DNA from: an uncultured Dehalococcoidia bacterium | Lineage (GTDB): Bacteria > Chloroflexota > Dehalococcoidia > Lucifugimonadales > UBA3495 | Reading direction: 5' to 3' | Assembly (NCBI GenBank): GCA_951813535.1 | Contig: OX638345.1 | Coordinates: forward strand, 3,526,608 to 3,590,607 | DNA: 64,000 bases | Translations under genes and position numbers: made by a program | Shown here: piece after piece, positions 16,319 to 25,202 of the stretch | Layout: the number at the start of each line of letters is the position of its first letter | Numbering within the stretch: the stretch's first letter is position 1 | The notes under the pieces: generated by a model | Databases searched by the model: none | What the model was told of the DNA's origin: nothing | What the model saw: the letters and a program-made list of their open reading frames with translations, nothing else

Positions 16319-18307
16319 CTACCGGCGGTCTACCAGCTCGCCCAGCATCGTGATCAACTCGAAAGGCGCCTGCGCAGTGTTATGCCCGTCGCTGTCCGGC
16401 GGGCAGAAATACAGACGGTCGCGCGCCCGGGACATGGCGACGTAAAACAGCCGGTAGACCTCGTCGGGATCATCCGATCCACGAATGGATCGTTTCATGG
16501 CCTCCTCGGTGCAATCGACGACGAATACGGTATTCCATTGCCGGCCCTGGGCAGCACGAAAGGTTGACAATGTGACCCCCGGCGCGTCGGCGCTCTCGTG
16601 CCCGAAGCTGGGAACCGACTCCGCAGAGTGCGCGGTGACTGTCCATTCGTGCAGAAATCTGCGGATGTGGTCCATCAGGGACTCATCGGAAACTTTCGGG
16701 AAGGTCTGGGCCCGCTGTAGGATCTCGTGTAGTGGCTGGCTGGGATAAGGGTCATAGTGGTCCTCCCGATGCTGCGATATGTTGGACCACGCGTTCTCGG
16801 CGATGCTGCCCAGGGTGGCGTTGTAGGCATTCATTGCGCGCGACAATTGCTCGCATGAATCCACCACGTAGCTCAGTCGCCCGTACAGGACGGCGCGGCT
16901 CCCGATATTGGGCAGAAGATTGCGGGCGGCCGTGACCAGGTCACTGCCAGTCCGTCGGGACCGTTCAATTATCGAGTGGAAATGCTGTCGCTCACGGTCT
17001 CGCGTCAGGGAATTGGGCCGCCTGGTGTCAACCTCGGTGGCCTGGACGAGTGCTGCGCAGTCACAGGGGTTGACGATTAACGTCAAAATCGCTCGCAGAG
17101 CCCTGCATTCCATCGTCTCGCCGTAACCGGGCTCGCCCAGCACGGTGTATGGGATTCTGCGGTTGGCCAATTGGGTGGTCAACGTCGGCCGGACCGACGG
17201 GTTGGGATACAGGATCGCAAAATCCGCCAACGGGGTTTTGTTAACGTAATGCTGAAATTGAAGATCGTTCGCAACTGTCTGATAAAGGCGCGTGGGTCCG
17301 TTGCGGATGAGGAGGATGGGTTTACCCCGGTCCGGTCGGACCGCCCTCTGTTGGTCAGGATCAAATCCGGGTACGGCGCCGGATGAGTTCACGTTTTCGA
17401 TGATGCTGACGAGGCGCCCCGTTGCCCGATGATTGATGCGGAGATGGTGCCTCCCCACATCACGGAAGTCGCGCACGAACGCGGGGCAGATATTCGGGTC
17501 GGCAGCATACCCGGATCCTATCCTTTGGTTAGGGTCGGCGAAGACGGTGATCGAACGCGTGGGTCCCGTCATGCGACGGAGCAGTGCGTATTGAAGTCTG
17601 GTGGTGTCCTGGAAATCGTCGATCAGGAGATGCCGGGTTCGAGTGCTCCTCCACTCGTCGCGAATGTCCGCGGACGCATCCAGAGTGTGGGCCGAAAACT
17701 CGGTCAAGTCATTGCAATCCATCACACTCAGTTCGGCTTTCGCCTTCTGGAAGTCCCTGTCCAGTACGTACCAGCTTCGGTCCGGGGGTGGAATGTCGGG
17801 GTCGTCCGGGCGATTGCGGTTGAAAGATTGCCAATCCAGAAACCGGGACAGTTCATATTCGCTGAATCGTGCTGCCTGGTAATGGTGGCTGCGCGCGATA
17901 ACACTCAATAGCGTCCGGCATTGGTCGGCGCCCCAGATCGTGAATTTCGGCACGCGGTCCGGCTGTCCAGTAGCCAAAGTCCTCAAAAAATGCGCGGTGT
18001 AGGCATAGAGGGTGCCGACGAACACGTGGTCAACGCGGTCGTCGCCTTCTCTAAGGTTCAGGAGGTCCTGTTTCAATTCCATCCCGGCATGGTCGCTCAG
18101 GGTGATGACCGTAATTTGGTCTGGGGCAGCCCCTGCCTCAATCAGCTTGTCTACTCTGGCGATCATGGTGTGCGTCTTCCCTGTGCCCGGACCCCCCAAA
18201 ACTATGGCGGGTCCTTCTCTGCACCCGGCGACGTCCCGTTGCTCGGGAACCAGCGGCAAAAACGGCTGCCTGGTGTCGGAATGACGATCGATGACTAGGC
18301 GTCCCAT
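16319..18307 (-). CDS. UvrD/Rep-family SF1 DNA helicase
   Basis: 662 residues, with SD sequence GAGGTGAT seven bases before the ATG. SF1A motifs in order: Walker A GGPGTGKT (38-45), motif Ia ITVITLSDHAG, motif II LLIDDFQDTT, motif III ITVFADPNQRIG, motif IV LRINHRATG, motif V VTLSTFRAAQGRQWNTVFVV and motif VI RLFYVAMSRARDRL. Motif II has DD where UvrD family members normally have DE; this conservative change in the Mg/ATP site is worth noting. It is shorter than UvrD/PcrA (about 720) and lacks a nuclease domain. Such short helicases accompany mobile elements and defence genes as well as repair. It converges with the replication-relaxation gene. Confidence 0.85.
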   Translation of the reverse strand: MGRLVIDRHSDTRQPFLPLVPEQRDVAGCREGPAIVLGGPGTGKTHTMIARVDKLIEAGAAPDQITVITLSDHAGMELKQDLLNLREGDDRVDHVFVGTLYAYTAHFLRTLATGQPDRVPKFTIWGADQCRTLLSVIARSHHYQAARFSEYELSRFLDWQSFNRNRPDDPDIPPPDRSWYVLDRDFQKAKAELSVMDCNDLTEFSAHTLDASADIRDEWRSTRTRHLLIDDFQDTTRLQYALLRRMTGPTRSITVFADPNQRIGSGYAADPNICPAFVRDFRDVGRHHLRINHRATGRLVSIIENVNSSGAVPGFDPDQQRAVRPDRGKPILLIRNGPTRLYQTVANDLQFQHYVNKTPLADFAILYPNPSVRPTLTTQLANRRIPYTVLGEPGYGETMECRALRAILTLIVNPCDCAALVQATEVDTRRPNSLTRDRERQHFHSIIERSRRTGSDLVTAARNLLPNIGSRAVLYGRLSYVVDSCEQLSRAMNAYNATLGSIAENAWSNISQHREDHYDPYPSQPLHEILQRAQTFPKVSDESLMDHIRRFLHEWTVTAHSAESVPSFGHESADAPGVTLSTFRAAQGRQWNTVFVVDCTEEAMKRSIRGSDDPDEVYRLFYVAMSRARDRLYFCPPDSDGHNTAQAPFELITMLGELVDRR

Positions 18308-18329
18308 GTGGCAATCACCTCAACTTGGA

Positions 18330-18998
18330 GGTCATCATGATGCAGCGAGGAGGGAATCCGGCGTTTTGTTTTTGTTGCAGTCACATATTGAGGTGCGGGT
18401 ATGCGTGGCGGACCGCAGCGTTGAGGAAGCCATGGGACTGGCTCGCCAGAGCGACGGCGTCGAGTAAATTCACGGACATCGTCATCGACAGGCTCAAGAT
18501 TGGAACGCTTCCCGTTCCGGTGTCCATTTCACGTGGACCAAACCAACATCGCCGGCTCAAACAGTCCCTGATTCACTGCGTACCTGAGCCCGGAATGGTT
18601 TGCGGGTCATGAGTCGAGGTACGTCGACACGAGCTTGTCATCGGTGGCCTGGCGGAATATCGCCGATTACTAAGTAGCCCACCGTTTTTGGTTTTCCAGG
18701 GGATGCGGATTAGCGCGGCCTCAACGACCTTCAAAGACTTGGGGTTCCAGCTTTGGAGGGTTGTCGCTTCCGAATATCCCTCTACACGCCAACGGCCATC
18801 GGCTCCGCAGGGTGTTGGGAGTTAATGAACCAATAGGGCGTACCGGATTTGGCCTATTTGTGCTCAATCGCACGCTTAGCGAGATGAACGAACAGGGACC
18901 TGCTGGGCCACGAGGTACGGTAGGGGGCCTGTTAACAGATCCTTCGGAAACACCGCATATCAGGGTGAACGAATGGGGAACTCGACAGATGCCCCGCG
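18330..18998. other. No gene recognised
   Basis: Frames of up to about 100 codons exist on both strands, but none has a convincing start, composition or motif. The right edge meets the IS21 remnant. It is probably degraded sequence. Confidence 0.5.
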
Positions 18999-19726
18999 TC
19001 AACCATATTTACCGGTGCACCGGCTCGGGATGGCCCCGTTGCTGGGTTGATTCATCCGGTAGCTGGGGACATCAAACTCCAGGATGACGCAGTGGTGCAC
19101 GACCCGGGCGGTCGCCGCGGTGGTGGCCATGGGGTTGGCGAAGATGCGTTCCCACTCCGAGCAGACCAGGTTCGACGTGAGGTCCAGGGACCGGTGTTCG
19201 TAGCGTTCGGCGGTCAGGGTGCAGAGGACTTCGGACTCCTCGGCGCTCTGGAGCAGGTCCAGGTCACACTTGGCGGTGAGCAGTTCCTGCACCAGGCGGT
19301 AGGCCGGTGCGAAGAGGACCGAGTGTCCGGCTTCCACCAGGCGGTCGCCCAGGGCGCAAAGGGCGTGGGTCTTGCCGGTGCCGGGGAGCCCGAAGGCCAG
19401 CGCGTCGACGCCGTGTTCCACGAAACTGCCCTGGGCCGGATGGTCCAGTTGCTGCCCCAGTGCGAGTGGCATCCGTTGGTGCTCGAAGGTCTCCCAACTC
19501 TTGCCCGAGGGTAGCCGGGGTGCCTGACGCCACCGGCGCATCAACCGGCTGCGGCGATCATCGGCCTCCTGTCCAGCACCTCCAGGAAGATGGACAGGGT
19601 GTGGTCGTGGCCGGCTTCGGTGAAACGGTCCACCGACTGGGCGCCCACGGTGGGCAGCTTGAATTCACGGTAGAGCTGGCCGATACGGTCCTGCATCACG
19701 GTAGTGTCGGTGTCCATCATGCGCAC
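18999..19726 (-). pseudogene. istB: Degenerate IS21-family istB
   Basis: The 5' part (DRIGQLYREFKLPTVGAQSVDRFTEAGHD...LEVLDRR) is in one frame from 19726 and shifts near 19550 into RRWRQAPRLPSGKSWETFEH. The Walker A GLPGTGKTHALCALGDRL is present. About 35-40 residues around the Walker B motif (normally LLILDDLGY) are deleted between LLTAKCDLDL and LQSAEESEVL. The end (NLVCSEWERIFANPMATTAATARVVHHCVILEF) is conserved. It cannot hydrolyse ATP and is therefore dead. Confidence 0.8.
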
Positions 19727-20020
19727 GGCCCCGCCGTGGCGAGGCTTCCCGCGAGCAGGCCGTCATAGATTGTCAGGTCCGCCTTTCCGGACAGGACCAG
19801 TGCCGGGGCCTCGGGCGGTTTGGGCTCGGCCAGGCCCCGCAACCTGGGCGTAGTCGACGGGCTGACCGGCCTCCAGCAGCAGCGACAGCGCGCTGTCCAC
19901 CATGGAAGCCATGGTGGACGCCGCCAGGTGCAGGATGCCCACGTACTCCACGTCGGCACGCTCCCCGCGCCACTGCCTGAGCGCGTCATAGTCCAACCTA
20001 AAGTGCAGGATAGTGCCCGC
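19717..20020 (-). pseudogene. istA: C-terminal remnant of IS21-family istA
   Basis: Reads RLDYDALRQWRGERADVEYVGILHLAASTMASMVDSAL...EAGQPVDYAQV, then changes frame near 19850 to LAEPKPPEAPALVLSGKADLTIYDGLLAG. These are the IstA C-terminal sequences that precede istB in IS21 elements, and the order istA-istB with a small overlap is kept. All of the N-terminal and catalytic part is missing above 20030. Confidence 0.75.
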
Positions 20021-20112
20021 AGAGGAGGCGCATGTTGATGTAAATCGGCCGGGAGGATCGGACCCCGGCCATGCCGGCGCTGCGCCGGCTGGATGCTTCA
20101 TCGAGGCAACCC

Positions 20113-20202
20113 GTGCTGGCCCACGGCGAGCGCCGGTTGTCCTCGGTCAATGTTGGCGATGTCCGTCGCCACGGCCACCGCATGGAGTTGACGGGCGCGT
20201 GA
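20113..20202 (+). pseudogene. C-terminal remnant of a PIN-domain toxin
   Basis: The 29 codons before a TGA at 20200 read VLAHGERRLSSVNVGDVRRHG and on to MELTGA. They closely match the C-terminus of the intact PIN protein at 27109-27531 (MLAHGERRLLTFNTADFRRYGDRIEL). No start or catalytic N-terminal part is present. The rest of 20020-20262 is empty. Confidence 0.55.
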
Positions 20203-20261
20203 TGTTGGGTGCCTCGTTGAGTGCAGCAATTGTCTCGGGGGCCGGTGCCCGGAGGCTCGCG

Positions 20262-22893
20262 TTACATCGTCAGCGCCACTGCGCTCCAACCGTCGCCATC
20301 GTAACGCCAGGCGTGCCGTGGTCCCTGCCCCAGGATCAGCACGTCGCCACCACAGTCGGCGTTCAGCATCCGCTGGGCCACGTCCATGGGAAACTCGCTC
20401 ACTGGCTTTACCTCGACGCAGGACTCGACGTCGCCCAGCACGAGCCGGAAGTCCGGCGTCCAGCCGTCGAACCGCTTGGGCTCGTACTCCCAGGCGATGC
20501 CATGTCGGTCGAAGTAGGCCGCCCACCGGGCCTCCAGCTGGCTGCGGAATGTCACGCCGCCGTACTCGGTGATGGCGGGGGTCTGCTCGGGGTTGAGCCT
20601 ATGCGGCGCCACGGCAGCCGCCCACCCGTGCAGTGCGGTCGCCGTATCCTCGCTCAGCAGATGCTCCCGCTCCGAACGCTGTCCCGGTTGACGGGCGATC
20701 TCGAGCAGCGCTTGGGTGTAGCACCCCAGGTTGTCGCCACGGCCTTCGACAGTCCGAGCGCACCGCCCACCTTGTCCCAGAGGACGATGGCGCGATGTGC
20801 CTCGCTGCTGCGGCCGTCCCGCACCACCTGGACGTTCTGGTGCGTGGTGCGGATATCGGCGGGATGGATAGACTCCCGGCTGCACATCACCGTCCGCAGA
20901 GCTCGGGCCACGTCCCGGCGGGTGTTGGCGTCATCGAACCAGTCCTCCCAGATGACGATCACTGTGGCCGTGGTGCGCAGGTTGGTCTCCACCTCGGGGA
21001 TGCCCTCAGCACCATAGTTGACGTCTCGCCACTCGCTGTCGCCTGCCTCGCGGACGGAGCAGCCGACGATGCGCTCCCAGGCCACCGCCTGGGCGTTGGT
21101 ACAGTACTCCAGGTGTCCCAGCGTGGACGCCCGGGGCTGTTGCAGCGTGACCGTTGCGCCGCTGCGGATGATGGGACGGGTCTCCCGCGGCGGAGCATGC
21201 CTCGCCGTGATAACCGTCTCGTTGTTCGACTCTGGCCAGGCCAAGACGGAGTAGCTCTACTTAGCGTGAACGTAAGTGGCCAGCGGGTAGGCGTCCCCTG
21301 TTGCCTCCCGACGGGTCATCTCGCTGGTCAGCAGCTCCGTCTCACCGACCAGCATCAGCTGCATAATGCTGGCCCGGCCATTGGCGGCGTCGCGAATGTC
21401 GCCTCGGTGGGGCGGCTGGGGATCGCCGGTCTGGAACTCCGGCGCGTAGTGGTCGCCCCGGTCGATCTCCCGGAGCGTTTGGGGCAGCAGGCGTCGGTGG
21501 GCGACGGTATGGCGCGCTCCATGCCGTTCAGGTCGGTCTCCTTGGCCAGGCAGCGGCCGTGGGTGTTCTTTATGTTGGGATTGGACGGATACAGCCGAGC
21601 CGGCTCCACCGCCTGCTCCCAATACACTGCCAGGCTGTCCTCGTGGAACTGGAAGGCATGGCGCGGCGCCACGATGATGAACCGCCCCGGGCCGGTGCGT
21701 CCCACCCGTCCGTCCGGCTGCCTGAGACGTCCCACAGAGTGGGGCAGTCCCAGGTTGAACCCCACCTGCAGGTCGGGGATGTCAATGCCCATCTCCATGG
21801 CGCTGGTGCTGGACAGGACGCGGATGTCTCCGGAACGCAGGGCCTCCTCGATGCGCTCCCTACGCATCAGACCCGAGCGGTAGGCCATGGCGTCCCGGGA
21901 CTCCACGATGATGGCGTCCTCGGTGATGCTCCTGGCCGCCTCGATGCCCGCGGCGGCGCGCTCCGCCAGCTGCCGGTCGTCGATGAAGGCGATGTACGAC
22001 TGGTCGGGGTCCTCGCTGATCACCTCCCGCACCGCGGCCTGAAGGTCGCGCCAGCCCTCGTCGTGGGGCTCGCGGCCGACGACGTGCTGCACGGTGAGCT
22101 CGGCGCGGGGACTGCCGTTGTAGCGGTCGTCCACCACCTGGAAGGGCAGGCCGGTGAGCGTTTCCAGGTGCTGGGCCGGATTGTGGACGGTGGCGCTGGC
22201 GGCGATGACCCGCAGGGGCTCGAACTGGGCCATCAGCTCTTTGCGCTTCTGCTGGAGCCGGTGCAGCAGGTAGAGGCAGTGGGTGCCCAGGGCGCCGTCG
22301 TAGGTGTGGGCCTCGTCCAGGATCAGGAACGCCAGGTTCGAAACGAAACGGCGTACGTTGTACTGGGTGTTCTGCACCTCACGGAGGTCATGACGCAGCG
22401 GCCGTTTGCCATAGAGGGGCTCCGAGTAGGCCATCAGCCACTGCTGGATCACGTCGGGGGTCATCAGGGCCAACCGGGTGCGCTGCAGGATCTGGCGGCG
22501 CTCAGTCAGGTCACGCAAGTCGCCGTCGATGCGGTTGACGCACTCAGGATCCAGACCAGCGGCCTCGGCCATGCCCTGCCAGCGGATGACCTGGTCCCGA
22601 GCCAGGGCCTTGATGGGGTAGATGGCGATGGCCGTGGCGTTGGGGTTGGCCGCCAGATGATGCAGGGTGGGCGCCTGGAAGACCAGGGACTTGCCGCTGG
22701 CGGTGCCGGTGCTGATCACCAGGTTGTGGCCCTGGCCCCCGAGATCCAGCCCCATGGCCTGGTGCAGGTACAGCTGGCCGTCACCCGTCTGGGCCGTCAC
22801 CGCCGGCCAGACCGGGCTGGCGCTCAGCCAGGCGGGGGCATCGCCGTGGCGGGCCTCCTGTCCGGGGATGGTGATCTCGTCGTGGATGTCCAT
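20262..22893 (-). pseudogene. MrfA/Hrq1-like DEAD/H helicase with C-terminal nuclease domain, broken
   Basis: From 22893 the helicase reads normally: motif I STGTASGKSLVFQ, LAFLILDEAHTYDG, VIAASATVHNP, then TSAMEMGIDIPDLQVGFNLGLP and RQPDGRVGRTGPG. At about 21510 the frame shifts (after NGMERA) and continues as HRRLLPQTLREIDRGDHYAPEF. At about 21258 an in-frame TAG interrupts TYVHAK-SYSVLAWPE. A third lesion near 20725 shifts the frame again after VGGALGLSKAV. The last 120 residues hold a PD-(D/E)XK-like domain: FRSQLEARWAAYFDRHGIAWEYEP, WTPDF, CVEVKP. The reconstructed protein is about 870 residues. MrfA-type helicases act in DNA repair, and fused or adjacent nucleases are common in defence. 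The gene is inactive here. Confidence 0.75.
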
Positions 22894-22908
22894 GATTGCA
22901 GAGCCGGG

Positions 22909-23421
22909 TCAGAGCCCGTGCGCATCGTTGATGCGGTCGCAGCACGTCGGCCCGCAGGCCTTCAGGTCGCCGGCGCGGGTGTCGAAGGCGTGGCCGACCT
23001 GGATCCGCTCGCCGCACCAGGCGCAGATCCTCCGCAGCAGTGCAGAGCGCAGTTGCTCCGGAAAAGACGCCGGGTCCAGCGCAGGCCGGTGATGGCGGCA
23101 GTACCAGTCGGCCAGATCGGCGGCGATGGCCGGAATCGACCGCTCCAGTATGTCGATGGTCAGGCCGTCCTGCCACTCGGCGAAACGGCGGGCCTGGTCA
23201 TCGGTCATCATGGCCTCTCGGTCATCATGGCCTCCATGATCATCCCACAAGCGCGGCCTCGCCCAGACCGACACCGATGAAAACTTCCGGGGAAGCGGGC
23301 GACAGGTCACCCGCACTCCGACGTCGCTGAGAACGTCCATCTGCCCCGCGACACCGAGTCTGGGCAACGTTACGTGCGCTCTCAGCGTGGGCTTTCGCTT
23401 GCTGAACCATCCAGCGATCAC
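22909..23421 (-). CDS. Hypothetical protein with a cysteine-rich C-terminus
   Basis: 170 residues from a GTG at 23421 that overlaps the stop of the preceding gene (GTGA), which argues for coupled translation. An internal ATG at 23208 is an alternative start giving about 100 residues. The C-terminal 60 residues contain a probable zinc site: RRICAWCGERIQVGHAF...DLKACGPTCCDR. The middle (RRFAEWQDGLTIDILERSIPAIAADLADW) is helical. It ends 15 bases before the broken helicase gene, so it was probably part of the same operon. The family was not recognised. Confidence 0.55.
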   Translation of the reverse strand: MIAGWFSKRKPTLRAHVTLPRLGVAGQMDVLSDVGVRVTCRPLPRKFSSVSVWARPRLWDDHGGHDDREAMMTDDQARRFAEWQDGLTIDILERSIPAIAADLADWYCRHHRPALDPASFPEQLRSALLRRICAWCGERIQVGHAFDTRAGDLKACGPTCCDRINDAHGL

Positions 23422-23690
23422 AGGATCGACTCCGGCGGGTCCGGGTCCAGGTACCTCACCGCGACGGTGCTCCGGTCGCTCTCCCCGGGCCTGAGTTTGG
23501 CGAGCAGCTCGGTCAGAGTGTCGGCGAAGGTGAGCACCTGCTCCGAGTTCATGCCCGCCCACTGATGGGGGCGCTGGAGGACGAGGTCTTCGGTTTCCCC
23601 TCGCAGGCGGTTGGAGATCACTTCGCACTCCCGTATATGGGCCGCGATGCGGGCCGCCTCTTCGGGTGTTGTCGGTACTGGTTGGCTCAT
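23418..23690 (-). CDS. Small helical protein (90 residues)
   Basis: Starts MSQPVPTTPEEAARIAAHIRE and ends PDPPESIL, with helical, charged composition and no Cys or membrane segment. It overlaps the following gene by four bases and, at its start, a decayed antitoxin-like frame (ATGA). No family was recognised. Its position at the head of a helicase/nuclease operon is the only functional hint. Confidence 0.5.
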   Translation of the reverse strand: MSQPVPTTPEEAARIAAHIRECEVISNRLRGETEDLVLQRPHQWAGMNSEQVLTFADTLTELLAKLRPGESDRSTVAVRYLDPDPPESIL

Positions 23691-23865
23691 CTCACATCCG
23701 CAAGGTCACTCGTAGCCTGGCCCTCCGTTCGGTCAGCATCCAAAACTTCGTGGGTGGTGGGCCCGTTCCATAGCGAGGCTGCATTTGACTCCTCTTCGCC
23801 GTGGTCCAGGTCTCGAAGTATCTCGGCGAGGTTGGCCTTCACTCCCCGATACTGTACGTGGTCAT
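23687..23865 (-). pseudogene. Phd/YefM-type antitoxin remnant
   Basis: ATG at 23865 gives MTTYSIGE followed at once by TGA. With one missing base restored the frame reads MTTYSIGE-VKANLAEILRDLDHGEE, the N-terminal DNA-binding signature of Phd/YefM antitoxins. The remainder diverges and ends at 23687, overlapping the next start. No matching toxin is present. A 51-codon frame from GTG at 23842 is open and could still be translated, but it lacks the first strand of the fold. Confidence 0.5.
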
Positions 23866-23869
23866 GCCA

Positions 23870-24217
23870 TCAAGCCTCAGCGCCAGTGCCGGTTTCCTCC
23901 TCAGACACCCTGGAGAAGTTGGTGATGGCCACCTCGCCAGCGGGGAACGACGCCACGATGCGCAGCTCGCCGCCGATGGACTCGATGTAGGAACGCAGGC
24001 TCGAAATGTACATGTCGGTCCGCTGTTCCAGCTTCGCCACCGCGGGCTGGTTCACCTGCAGGCGGTCCGCCAGGTCCTGCTGGGTCAGGTCCATGGCACG
24101 TCGCAACTCGCGCAGCGCCATTTCCGCGGCAAGCTCCGCTTTCTTCGCACCCACCCGCCGGCGCCGTTCCGGTGTGAAGTCCCTGGTCAGTTCCTGGAAT
24201 TGATGGCGTCCGCTCAT
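23870..24217 (-). CDS. XRE-family antitoxin (HigA-like)
   Basis: 115 residues. A helical N-terminus is followed by an XRE helix-turn-helix at about 45-80 (RRAMDLTQQDLADRLQVNQPAVAKLE), then RTDMYISSLRSYIESIGGELRIVASFPAGEVAI, the usual C-terminal strand of antitoxins paired with RelE/Gp49-like toxins. The start overlaps the stop of the toxin gene (ATGA), giving the toxin-first order typical of higBA. Antitoxins of this kind repress their own promoter; a dyad overlapping a strong promoter lies just upstream of the toxin. The antitoxin gene is intact although the toxin is not. Confidence 0.85.
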   Translation of the reverse strand: MSGRHQFQELTRDFTPERRRRVGAKKAELAAEMALRELRRAMDLTQQDLADRLQVNQPAVAKLEQRTDMYISSLRSYIESIGGELRIVASFPAGEVAITNFSRVSEEETGTGAEA

Positions 24218-24575
24218 GGGATGATGCCCTCCTCACGCAGTTCTTCAAGATGGTTGTCGTACAACGCGTCGGCGATGGGCACGTACTCTTCGTAGAAACG
24301 GTCGTTTCCGGTTTTGACCCCGCCGATCAACAGGATCGAGACGCGCCTGGGATCAAAGGCATAGAAAGTGCGCAGGGGCTCACCCCCGCTCTGCGTCCTG
24401 AGCTCTCTCATGTGGCTGTGCCGCGAGGTCGCTATCCCTGAAGAGTAGGGATACGGCAGCGTGGGTCCGCGCTCCATCAGCAGTTCCAGGTGGCCGCCAG
24501 GTCCTCCTGCTGTTCGTCGCTGAGCGTGTCCCACCACTCCTTGAACTGGTCCGTGTGCTCGACCCGCCATGGCAT
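24214..24575 (-). pseudogene. RelE/HigB-like toxin with a frameshift
   Basis: The start MPWRVEHTDQFKEWWDTLS...EDLAAT is typical of the Gp49/HigB toxin family. One base is missing at about 24488, so the frame runs into a stop after AATWNC. In the next frame the protein continues as ELLMERGPTLPYPYSSGI, MRELRTQSGGEPLRTFYAFDP and ILLIGGVKTGNDRFYEEYVPIADALY. Restored length is about 120 residues, normal for mRNA interferases of this type. The loss of the toxin with retention of the antitoxin is the harmless direction of decay for such a pair. Confidence 0.8.
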
Positions 24576-24581
24576 GGGCCC

Positions 24582-24610
24582 ATTATATTCCTGTAACGGA
24601 ATAATGCCAA
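24582..24610 (-). promoter_or_regulatory. Promoter and operator of the higBA-like operon
   Basis: On the minus strand TTGGCA (24605-24610), a 17-base spacer and a perfect TATAAT (24582-24587) form a near-consensus sigma-70 promoter. The inverted repeat TATTCC-n6-GGAATA (24586-24603) lies within it, as expected for antitoxin autorepression. The ATG of the toxin begins only six bases after the -10 box, so the transcript would be leaderless. Confidence 0.7.
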
Positions 24611-24739
24611 AATGATCCTGCCCGTCCTCTGTCAGCAATGACTGGCGAACTGTTGTGAATAGGCACCGAAAGTCTGGCATCCACCCTCTGCAACGTTCTG
24701 TCCAACCTGTTGGGGCTGGCGTGATGCGTTCGGTGCGTA

Positions 24740-25050
24740 TCGTCGTGGCTGGCGCTGGCCAGCCGGGCCAGGACCTGCTGGAGCCGTGGGCCGACCGGAT
24801 CTCACAGTGACTCACCGGCGACCGACTGCTGATGACCCGGACCCACGAATTGCTGCTGGCCAGTGGATGTCCGGTATCGTATCCATCACTGCGTCGCTGC
24901 ATAGTGAAGCGTTACTGGCGCGAGGGCAGCAGGACCATGGTGCGGATGGCGGACACGCCGACCGGCGAGGTGGCCGAGGCTGGTTTCGGCCCGCCGGGGA
25001 TGATCAGCGAAAACCGCCTGGTCCGCACCCCGCCTTACCGGAAGTCCGCA
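24740..25050 (+). pseudogene. istA: IS21-family istA fragment, copy 2
   Basis: Carries the same segment as the copy at 8450-8745: LTGDRLLMTRTHELLLASGCPVSYPSLRRCIVKRYWRE, then VRMADTPTGEVAEAGFGPPGMI. A TGA precedes LTGD, and the catalytic DDE region is absent. It ends before the papain-like gene at 25203. The two copies stand in the same orientation, 16 kb apart, and could recombine. Confidence 0.65.
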
Positions 25051-25202
25051 GTCGCGGGGGAGGCGGTTTGCTCACTGGTCCCGCAACGTGGACCGCTCTA
25101 TCATTGCAGTTGATCAACGAGCAAAGCGCCATACGCCGCGGCGAAACCCGTTTCCTGCCGACGTTGTGATCCGCAATCCTTGGCAACCCATCTGGGGAGA
25201 AT

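Noticed and set aside
18721-19087. Overlapping frames on both strands near 18.9 kb
   Set aside because: Neither has a recognisable motif or start signal, and both run into the IS21 remnant.
21257-21259. Amber codon reassignment
   Set aside because: Other genes end at TAG normally and this gene also carries two frameshifts, so simple pseudogenisation is more likely.
21559-23280. 573-codon plus-strand frame opposite the helicase
   Set aside because: The opposite strand encodes unmistakable helicase motifs; this frame is Gly/Val/Leu-rich antisense without a start signal.
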